From Hyaloperonospora brassicae (taxonomy: Eukaryota > Oomycota > Peronosporomycetes > Peronosporales > Peronosporaceae): a stretch of 64,000 nucleotides of DNA. The position numbers and the translations under genes are program-made. The stretch is taken from the NCBI GenBank assembly GCA_947650285.1, contig CANTFL010001444.1:124001-188000 (forward strand). The letters run 5' to 3'. Below the pieces are notes generated by a model that made no database searches, was not told the origin of the DNA, and saw only the letters and a list, made by a program, of their open reading frames with translations. This document shows positions 39,652 through 48,000 of the stretch, one piece after another (the first letter of the stretch is position 1; each line of letters begins with the position of its first letter).

Positions 39652-40041
39652 TGTAACGGGGCAGCTCGTTACATGGAATTTTCACTTCAAGAAAAGTGAC
39701 AATAAAGAATATTAAGTGAATATTCTTTGAACAATATCACCGATAATGGTGATATTGGTGCAGCGACCAAAGGGTCTGATCATTGGTTGATATCGTGATG
39801 AAATCAACCCACCAATCGCCGCAGGACGCGCGCAATGAGTGGTTAGTAGACGCCGTCATACATTCAGTTTGATTAGTATAATTAAGTTAAGTCAAACAGA
39901 GAGACAGTGGTTAAAGACTTAATTATATTAATACAACAGTTTTACTTTTTCCCTATCCTACGCTTCCTCGTTCGCCTCGTGCACGTCTGTCGGGGTACGA
40001 AACCCTTGCGCTAAGTTCACGCAAGGGTGTGCCCCGTTACA
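39652..40041 (+). repeat. 3' LTR of copy A
   Basis: This 390-bp LTR runs from TGTAACGGGGCA to TGCCCCGTTACA with intact 12-bp terminal inverted repeats. It differs from the 5' LTR by about 30 changes, which points to an old insertion. Confidence 0.95.
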
Positions 40042-40570
40042 CAGCAGCAGTAACAGCAGTCGCATCATCATCAATAGCAACGGCAACAGCTACCGCAGCG
40101 CCTACAACGACAACAACAGCAGTAAAAGAAGTTGCACCAGCAGTAGCACCGTCAACAGAGCGACACTATCATCAAACACAGCATCCTACAAACACACAAG
40201 CAGCAGCAACGTCAGCAGCAACATAATTAAAGCAACTTCAACAACATTACCAAAAGCAATAATATTAGTATTAACAACAATAGAATTAAATGACTATGGT
40301 AACGGCCGGGACCGATCATACGAGGACGCGTTTACGTCCTCATATGTCGCGTCTGCGCCCGCATCTGGTGGCTGCAAATGCAGCACACCCGCGGCAGAAC
40401 CCTATCCGCGGCTTCCCAAACAGGGCGGGGATTGGCCACGGCCGTAAAATGTTAAGCGAAAACGATTAGGGGCGTGGGGTTTTATGTGTGCCACACTAGC
40501 TTGAGTTCACTAGGATGTGGGGCTTTTTTTAATTTTTCAATTATCTGGGGCATGATTTTTATTTTAGTTT
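40042..40570 (+). repeat. CAA/CAG-rich repeat, right piece with core
   Basis: This continues the repeat interrupted at 32061. The CAG/ACA-rich run (to about 40280) is followed by a core at about 40290-40490 (TTTACGTCC...ATATG, GCGGCTTCCCAAACAG, GGCCACGGCCGT) that matches both arms of the foldback repeat at 55900-56110 and 56340-56555. It is followed by GATGTGGGGC and ATCTGGGGCATG, also shared. The Ala/Thr-rich frame at 40029-40226 is a by-product of the repeat and starts in the LTR. Confidence 0.7.
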
Positions 40571-40667
40571 TAAACATATGTTGATAGCGTGGCTTAAATT
40601 AGCAAGTGATCGACGACCATCTAACTCCGTCGTGTAAGGTTCCACAGGTCGTATATTAAACATACTC

Positions 40668-41059
40668 TGTAACGGGGCACACCCTTGCGTGAACTTAACG
40701 CAAGAGGATTCGTACCCCGACAGACGTGCACGAGGCGAACGAGGAAGCGTAGGATAGGGAAAAAGCAGAACTGTTATATTAATATAATTAAGTCTTTTAA
40801 CTACTGTCTCTCTGTTTGACTTAACTTAATTATACTAATCAAACTGAATGTATGACGGCGTCTACTAACCACTCATTGCGCGCGTCCTGCGGCGATTGGT
40901 GGGTTGATTTCATCACGATATCAACCAATGAGCAGACCCTTTGGTCGCTTCACCAATATCACCATTATCGGTGATATTGTTCAAAGAATATTCACTTAAT
41001 ATTCTTTGTTGTCACTTTCTTTTAAAGTGACACATCCATGTAACGGGCTCCCCGTTACA
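40668..41059 (-). mobile_element. Solo LTR of the A/B family, reversed
   Basis: This is a 392-bp LTR on the minus strand, flanked on both sides by the 5-bp duplication TACTC (40663-40667 and 41060-41064). It has the family ends and hairpins. A solo LTR with a target duplication is the normal outcome of recombination between the two LTRs of a full element. Confidence 0.95.
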
Positions 41060-41064
41060 TACTC

Positions 41065-42643
41065 GAGGATCGTGCACCTGCATTCAATATTAGGATTCGG
41101 TGCCAATCAGGACAACGATCTTACATCAGAATCAAAAGGCCCGACATTCACAGCATAATGGACTACTCTTGGGCCGAGAGCTATCGCTTTGATGGTCACA
41201 ATACGTAGAAACAGATCTTAAACTGATGCACACGTATGAGGTTTATCTTCTCTCGCTTAACATGCGGCTATAAATTTTTTGCTTCGGCATCTTGGAACTA
41301 TACCGTTTCTTCAGCCTCAACGACTAAGCAGTCAATGCCTTGGATAAAGCGTTAATTCCTTTGAACAGTGTTGGCAACGATTTGATGCAGTAAAATAATG
41401 TCCAAGAGAACGCGAGGGCTTGCAAGCGATCGAGCATCGTCTGCAACCGGTCCCTAACAATTGGTTTATCTGTGTATTGCATAGTGTATCGTAAGACACC
41501 GTCCGCGCTCGACATGCGTTAACGTAGAAGAACTATAGCTGTCAAAATTAATGCAACTGCTGTCGGCAATCGGTGTATTAGAAGGTTGTTTTGATCTGAA
41601 TCCTCGAATGCCAGCAAGCGTATAAGCACGTACAGATGCGTGATTTATGAATCGTCGCACGTATTTGTGCAAATGAAAGCACTATGCAATCTCGGACAGT
41701 GTTTAACAGGCTAGCTACGTGCCGTAAGACGCACATGACATCACACGACACGTTTCGTTAAAGTTACGTATCAAAAAAACTTCCATACCAGCAGAAATGA
41801 CATGGTCCAGCTAGACATCAAGCCCATTGAATGTATATATACGTATAGGGCACCTTTTACAAAATGAACCAGCTATTAAAATGCATAGATGCTAGTGGTT
41901 CGTTTAATAGCAATCATATAGGTATTGTCAGTCATTAGTAGCGCTCGATGAGCGCAGCCGCTGATGTCTCGGTCAGCACTGGTTGACTAATTATCATCTT
42001 CGTCGCTTGCATGCCTCGTAGAAATGGTTTACCAAGCTTGTAAGGAAATGCTTCTGACCGAGAACGTGTGGGGCCAACGATGCTATGCAAATCAGATGGC
42101 CCTTTCTTCAATGCAGCTTTTCCAGCTTTAGATCAACCTCTCCGACACACTCGCTTATTCGAAATGCAGCAGAGAAGATCACGTTCACGCATGCCCGATT
42201 CAGAGGAATCGGTGCATTCGGCTCCTGGCTGCAGTAGATGTCATTTTCCAAACGACAAGCGTTCTTACGCCGACGACCGCATCGAAAACGCCTTGAGCAC
42301 CTAATCCTTGTCAAGATCGCGGTATCGTATTGATGAATCGATGTCGTTTGCGCAATTATATTTGTCGTAAGATACTTTTATAAAGAGAAAAGAAACAATA
42401 GTGTCGGGGGAGTATATATTATAGGGAATTGCTTATTTTCCCACACACTTTTTTTGCTATTGCCACCACGTGTCAAGATGCCATCCATCATTCCGCTGGA
42501 TTCCAACTGCTTTCCACCTGCAGTCGGTCAAACGGGTCCTGCTATCATGTTGGTTCTTGTCTATAATAAGGACTGACTTTAGCTGTAGATATGAGCCGCC
42601 AGGGTCGCAACCTAGTTGCACACGCGGATGGGTGCGCGTGTTG
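41065..42643. other. Unassigned interval between elements
   Basis: This is less AT-rich than the distal intergenic DNA. Short frames occur on both strands (for example 41324-41515 and 41466-41672 minus; 42068-42304 plus), but stops separate them and none has a motif I recognise. It may be a decayed host gene or mobile sequence. No gene can be supported. Confidence 0.35.
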
Positions 42644-43031
42644 TGTAACGGGGCAGCCCGTTACATGATATTGTCACTTAAGGAAAGTGACAATAAAGAA
42701 TATAAGATGGATATTCTTTAAACAATATCACCAAAGTGGTGATATTGAAGGGTCGACCAAAGGGTCTGTTCATTGGTTGATATCGTGATGATATCAACCC
42801 ACCAATCGCCGCAAGACGCGCGCAATGAGTGGTGACGAGACGTCACCATACATGCAGTTATATTAGTATAATTGAATTAAGTCAAACGAAGAGACAGTAG
42901 TTTAAAGACTTAATTTATTAATATAACAGTTCTACTTTTACCCTACCTACGCTTCCTCGCTCGCCACGTGTACGTCCGTCGGGGCACCCAAATCCCTTGC
43001 GTTAAGTTACGCAAGGGTGTGCCCCGTTACA
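42644..43031 (+). repeat. 5' LTR of copy B
   Basis: This runs from TGTAACGGGGCA to TGCCCCGTTACA, giving 12-bp terminal inverted repeats. Its first half is a chain of perfect hairpins: 42669-42695 (11-bp stem TATTGTCACTT), 42723-42747 (10-bp stem CAATATCACC) and 42775-42799 (10-bp stem GGTTGATATC), each with a 5-base loop. A CCTTGCGTTAAGTTACGCAAGG hairpin, written as CCTTGCGT paired with ACGCAAGG, sits near its end. Confidence 0.97.
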
Positions 43032-43033
43032 CC

Positions 43034-43051
43034 TGGTAGCACTTTGTAGTC
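43034..43051 (+). promoter_or_regulatory. Primer-binding site, copy B
   Basis: TGGTAGCACTTTGTAGTC begins two bases after the 5' LTR and is identical in copy A. The start TGGTAGCA is complementary to a tRNA 3' end TGCTACCA. This suits an initiator-Met-like tRNA for eight bases, and the tRNA identity beyond that is unknown. Confidence 0.55.
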
Positions 43052-43075
43052 CTTCCAAGGACCACATCATCCAAC

Positions 43076-44230
43076 ATGAACATGTTGGATGAAGAAGACA
43101 CCTTTCACGCCACGCGTGAAGGGTTTACCCATTTGAGTGACATCGAATGGGGTGCGGTAGAACGAATGAGTTCTACCGTAGGCGAACTCGTCGTCAGCAC
43201 CATGTTGGAGTCTCTAGACAGAGACCAACAACATGCTGCTATCGCCAAGTTCATTCACAATGAACTTGCTCTCGAGAGGGAGAAAGTAGCCTTGCTTCAC
43301 CAGCAAGGCTCTCAACAGGCCGAGCAGTTGAGAGAACTCGGTGCTCAACAGACGGGGCTGTTGAGACAGCAGCAATTCCATGCTGCTGTGGGCGGGACGG
43401 CGCATGCGCGTCGTCCCGAAGTGATGAAAGTCGACATTTCCAAGTACAGTGGAGTCCCGGAGGACTCCCTGTTACTATGGTTTGTCGAACTCGACAGAGC
43501 CCTAAGGGCTCGTCGCGTCGAAGATGAGCAAATGAAACTCACATTTGCTCAGACCCACTTGGCAGGGCGTGCCAAAACTTGGTCCCTGGGACTCAAGAGT
43601 AGCGACCCAAATGTGTTTAGGTCGCTAGATGACTTCAAGTCCCGGCTCAGACAAACGTTTGAGCCGCCACGTGCTGAGTTCAGGGCTCGTTCTGAGCTCC
43701 TGAAACTCAAGCAGGGTAAGCGTGATGTGCACGCTTACGCACAACATATACGACTCCTTGCGAGTAGTATAACTGCAAACCCAGTTCATGAACACACGTT
43801 GATTACGGTGTTCATGCAAGGGCTCGCAGAAGGGCCCGTCAGGAGCCACCTGTTCCGCCTTGAGCTGAATACGCTTGAAGAAGCGATATCAGCCGCGGAA
43901 CAGGAAGACTTTAGCATGAGACAGGCTCATGCTAGCTCAAACTCTTACCGTCCACCGAGACGACAAGAGATCGGAGGTCCGGAACCAATGGACCTCTGTT
44001 ATGTTGAGAGCGAGAGACCTCGCTCTACAAGCAACAAGCGATTGCAGAGGTGCAATCGCTGTCAGAAGTTAGGGCACTACGCATACGAGTGTAGTGCTCC
44101 GCGCCCAGTACCAAACAGTACTGAGCGAAATGGACGACCATTCGCCAGAAAGGGCAATGGGCGTGGGTCCAGCGCTGTTGCGAAGCCGCAACAGCGAGAC
44201 GGGCCATCAAAAAATGGTCGGGGTCAGTAG
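43076..44230 (+). CDS. Gag polyprotein, copy B
   Basis: This 384-residue Gag forms the virus-like particle that houses reverse transcription in the cytoplasm. The N-terminal 100 residues are acidic and helical (a Gln-rich segment LHQQGSQQAEQLRELGAQQ suggests coiled coil). The capsid region follows (ISKYSGVPEDSLLLWF, LAGRAKTWSLGLK, FEPPRAEFRARSELLKLKQG, LITVFMQGLAEGPVRSHLF). A CCHC zinc knuckle CNRCQKLGHYAYEC lies at about residues 326-339. The start is the ATG at 43076; a second ATG follows two codons later. The stop TAG (44228-44230) lies inside a stem-loop just after a slippery A AAA AAT, so a fraction of ribosomes probably shift into the protease frame. Confidence 0.92.
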   Translation: MNMLDEEDTFHATREGFTHLSDIEWGAVERMSSTVGELVVSTMLESLDRDQQHAAIAKFIHNELALEREKVALLHQQGSQQAEQLRELGAQQTGLLRQQQFHAAVGGTAHARRPEVMKVDISKYSGVPEDSLLLWFVELDRALRARRVEDEQMKLTFAQTHLAGRAKTWSLGLKSSDPNVFRSLDDFKSRLRQTFEPPRAEFRARSELLKLKQGKRDVHAYAQHIRLLASSITANPVHEHTLITVFMQGLAEGPVRSHLFRLELNTLEEAISAAEQEDFSMRQAHASSNSYRPPRRQEIGGPEPMDLCYVESERPRSTSNKRLQRCNRCQKLGHYAYECSAPRPVPNSTERNGRPFARKGNGRGSSAVAKPQQRDGPSKNGRGQ

Positions 44231-44248
44231 GGGCGGAGCGCCCTACTG
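44209..44248 (+). promoter_or_regulatory. Probable -1 frameshift signal, gag to protease
   Basis: The heptamer A AAA AAT (44209-44215) is in the gag frame. After a 9-base spacer comes a stem-loop: CAGTAGGGGCG (44225-44235), loop GAG, CGCCCTACTG (44239-44248), a 10-bp stem with one bulged G. A shift of -1 here enters exactly the open protease frame. Copy A has the same sequence. The parts match the established pattern of -1 signals, but use is inferred. Confidence 0.65.
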
Positions 44249-45018
44249 ATCCAGCAACCTCAAGAGAATTTGCAAACCTCTTGACGAAAGTTGCTCCAGA
44301 TACACAATCATTGTGTGTCTCTGCACCTGGTGATGACGTTTCGCTCATCACCTTGAAGTTGGAAGCGACAAATGATTTGTCGCTTCGTGCCCTAGTAGAC
44401 TGTGGGGCGTCGAACAACTTTGTTCGTCGCCAGTCACTAGAGGGTCGTAGGCTCAAGTTCGTTGAGCGCGACATTTCCCTCACGAGGATGACGGTGCGCC
44501 TTGCAACAGGCGCATCGATAACCGTTGAGAAACGTGTAGTCGGAATCCACTACACGTTAGAGGGCGAACAGTACGATGATGACTTCATCGTACTAGATCT
44601 GGATGACAAATTTGATGTCATCCTGGGATTACCTTGGCTCAGAAAATACGAGCCAAGGGTGAGCTGGCAGCATCGATCCGTGAAGATGCCTGCTGCTTGT
44701 TCATCAGATGGCCATCTGATGAACATCTTGGAGCGTCCACAAGCGTGTGGATGTTCTGCGAGTGAGTGCGATGGCCTCACTTGCGGTACGGTCGTTAGCA
44801 CGACTGCACAAGGTCACAGTGTAGTTGATCACTACACTGTGGAGCAAGCTCCCGGCGGCTGTATAGAAGTACAGGCTGCGCCGAAGGTCCACCACTCGAA
44901 CAAGTCGAGTGGACCGGGACATGGATACATGCCTAGCGGGCAGCATCGTAGAAGTAAGAAACCTGTTGCCTTCAAGGGCAACACGGAAATCCTAGGTCGA
45001 CTGGAGAGTCGACCGTAG
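44215..45018 (+). CDS. Retropepsin-like protease, copy B
   Basis: This aspartic protease would cut the Gag and Pol polyproteins. The frame is -1 to gag, with no ATG at its start, and is open from the shift site to TAG at 45016-45018. The catalytic loop VDCGASNNFVRR is at about 44395-44430 (Asp codon 44398-44400), and FDVILGLPWLRKYEP provides the second landmark. A roughly 100-residue tail with several Cys (ACGCSASECDGLTCG) and a basic end follows; its role is unknown. Its end overlaps the pol frame by about 20 bases, with pol shifted +1. Confidence 0.85.
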   Translation, partial: WSGSVGAERPTDPATSREFANLLTKVAPDTQSLCVSAPGDDVSLITLKLEATNDLSLRALVDCGASNNFVRRQSLEGRRLKFVERDISLTRMTVRLATGASITVEKRVVGIHYTLEGEQYDDDFIVLDLDDKFDVILGLPWLRKYEPRVSWQHRSVKMPAACSSDGHLMNILERPQACGCSASECDGLTCGTVVSTTAQGHSVVDHYTVEQAPGGCIEVQAAPKVHHSNKSSGPGHGYMPSGQHRRSKKPVAFKGNTEILGRLESRP

Positions 45019-48000
45019 AGGATGGTCCCTGACTGTGGTTGCACAGCCACAGTCAGAAGACGTCGAGGGAATAAGTCCCCACGTACTTGAGGAAGGAATT
45101 CCTCAAGAGTCACTTGCTGAAGGATTAGACCTTCAGCAACCTGTGGAACGAAGTTCCCAGGAAGTAACCGAGACGTTGAACGTCTTGGTTAATGACGGAT
45201 CAAGCGTAGGCGCTTATACGCTTGATCTGATTGTGCCTCCGAAGTTGACTTCGGAGATAACTCAGTTGCCAACGCTAGAACCGAAACGGTTCTTGCGTGA
45301 TCTGCGTAGTGGCAAAGTCAAGCAGATCTGCGTACTCGTCACAGAGGACGAGTATGTGACCGACATTCGGTCGGCAACAGTATTTGCTGAGAACGAACGG
45401 GTTCTCAGCAGCTCATCGATGGACGAAAGTGTCCTCGATGAGAAGACTCGGATTGAGCGATACGCATCCCAATCCTGGGAGTCACTTCAGGCAAATCCTT
45501 TGTATAAGGATTTGATCGAATTCAGGGATGTGTTCCCTGAATCCGTACCTTGCGAGTTGCCTAAGGACAAAGGCACTCGACACGAGATCGAGCTCAAACC
45601 GGGCTCGAAATACTGTGTCATGAAGCAGTGGCCACTGCCTCGTGAACAAGTGATAGCGATCGACAAGTTCTTTGCCGATCGCTTAGCAGCGGGCCATGTG
45701 AGGGAATCAACATCCCCTCACAGCTCTCCGACCTTCTGTGTGCGACATGCCACAGGAGGGTGGCGGATAGTGCACGCATTCAACAAGTTGAATGCTGCAA
45801 CGGTACCGGCTCAGACGCCGATACCGAGGAAGGACGTAATCATAGATGGTATGTCAAAGAGTACCATCTTCTCGTCCATGGATCTGATGGATGGATTCTA
45901 TCAGATCCTGATGCGTGAACGGGACGTCCCGTTCACAGCAGTGAGTACCCCCAGCGGGATGCTGTGGGAGTGGCTAGTGATGCCACAGGGGCTGAGTAAT
46001 GCCCCTGCAACATTCAACAGATGTGTAACAAATCTGTTGAGACCGGTGCGAGACTTCGCACCGAGTTACTTCGACGATGTGTTCGTCCATAGCCGGGCTA
46101 TGGACGGGAAGACGGACGTTGAAGTTCACAGAACTCACGTTCGTCAGGTTCTTCAACTTATGCGCAAGCATAAGTTGTACGCCAACCTCAAGAAGTGTAT
46201 ATTCGCGGCTAGCGAAATACCACTTCTTGGGTGCATCGTGGGTAAACACGGCGTACGCCCTGATCCCGAAAAGATCAAGGCGATCACCGACTGGCCAGTG
46301 CCAGTCGATGTCAATGGACTTCGAAAGTTCCTTGGTCTTGCGGCGTACTTGCACAAGTACTCGCGCAACTACGCCGAGATGACGGTTCATCTTTCTTGCT
46401 TGCTCAAGAAAAATGTCAAGTGGTCATGGAGCGCTGAGTGCCAGCGTTCCTTTGAAGGTATCAAGCAAAGCTTGATGCAATCGCCGATCTTGGCGATTGC
46501 AGATCAGGACAGACCATTTCATGTGGTCTGTGACGCCAGCGATTTCGCAATCGGCTGTGCGTTAATGCAGTTCGATGCAGATGGCGCGGAGCGCGTCATC
46601 TGTTATCAATCGCGTCAGCTGCAAGCAGCTGAGCGTAATTACCCAGTGCATGACAAGGAACTCCTTGCCATGAAATACGCACTGGCTAAATTTCGCGTCT
46701 ATCTCTTGGGAGATAGACCGTTTGTAGTCTACACGGACCATGCGTCATTACGCACGGCCGTAAACAGCCCACACCTCTCGCAAAGAATGGCGAGGTGGCT
46801 GTCTTTCTTCGCGGAGTATAACTTCTCCGTGGAGTATAAACCAGGACGACTCAATGTCGTCGCGGATGCTCTTTCGCGCCGGCCCGATTTCGAGCCGGAC
46901 GCGCAATCCAACAGTGAGGACAAGCCCACTGTTGCGACACTGTCAGTCAGTGTCCCGTCGTCAAGTTTACTTGACGACGTACGAAAGGCATACGCGGAAG
47001 ATAAGGATCTTCTGCGATTGATGGATCATCTGGTGAATCCATCCAGTAAATCCATGAGGGATTTACCGGCTTTGTACCGATCCTCATCGGATCGGTATAG
47101 TACACGCAACGGATTGCTGTACTATACAGCTGTTGCCGACGACACGCCTCGTGTCGTCGTACCCGCTCATCATGATTTGCGATTGCGCATCATGTATGAG
47201 TGTCACGATGCCCCAACAAGCGGCCATCGTGGTAGAGAAAAGACTTACCTCACGGTAAGTCGCGACTTTTACTGGCCCCGCCAGTATCAGTTTGTTCGCA
47301 AGTACATCCGTGCTTGCGAAGTATGTCAACGGGTGAAGCCTAGTCCTTCATCCCGTGCGCCATTGCAGCCTCTGCCTGTTCCGACAGAGTGCTGGCAGTC
47401 CGTTTCAATGGACTTCGTCTTCGGGTTTCCCGAAGAAGCTCACAAGAATAATGGTTTTCTTGTGTTTGTGGACCGATTCAGCAAGATGGTCCATCTTGCA
47501 CCTGTCCCTGAGTCAATCAAGGCTCAAGGTTGTGCTCGTGTCTTTCTAGACACGGTCTTTAGACTCCACGGGTTACCCCGTGAACTCGTATCCGACCGTG
47601 ACCCTCGGTTCACGGCGGAATTTTGTCAAACCGTGTTCCGTACTCTCGGAACACGATTGAAGATGTCCACTTCTGACCATCCAGAAACAGATGGTCAGAC
47701 GGAACGTGCGAACCGTGTCCTCGAAGAGATTCTTCGAGGATATGTCCACTCGTTTCCGAGTTGGAGCGAATTCCTACCCATGGTGGAATTCGCCATCAAT
47801 AATTCGGTGCATGCTTCCACACAGCACACACCGTTTTACGTGAATGGCCTACTCCATCCACGTGTGCCCACCCTTCTAGAGTGTGACTCTTGGATAAGGG
47901 GAAGAGGGACTCGCTCGAGCAAAAATCGTTTGGGCTCTTGCTCATCACGTGTCGACGCAAACGTCGTCACGTATGATGCCGATGTCGATCAAGTCGACAT

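Larger units (their letters stand above)
32062..40041 (+). mobile_element. Ty3 chromodomain element, copy A (degenerate)
   Basis: This is a complete 7980-bp insertion, flanked by the 5-bp target duplication CAGCA (32057-32061 and 40042-40046). Its LTRs differ by roughly 30 substitutions and small indels over about 390 bases, so it is clearly older than copy B. Gag has an in-frame TAG and a +1 insertion. Pol has at least three stops and a frameshift, and the RT active site reads CFDD instead of YFDD. The protease frame is open. It has the same layout as copy B, including an antisense frame. Inactive by itself, although its LTRs and RNA could still be used in trans. Confidence 0.95.

Noticed and set aside
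40029..40226. Ala/Thr/Gln-rich frame
   Set aside because: It begins inside the LTR of copy A and is the translation of a CAA/CAG repeat that copy A interrupted.
42644..43031. CRISPR-like regular hairpins
   Set aside because: The hairpins all differ in sequence and there are no repeated units with spacers. The setting is an LTR in a eukaryotic genome.
44025..44483. Antisense frame of 152 codons opposite gag-protease (and its counterpart at 33485-33907)
   Set aside because: It lies wholly opposite strongly coding sequence, is disordered in composition and is easily explained by the self-complementary hairpins. Nothing independent supports it, unlike the 3' antisense frame.
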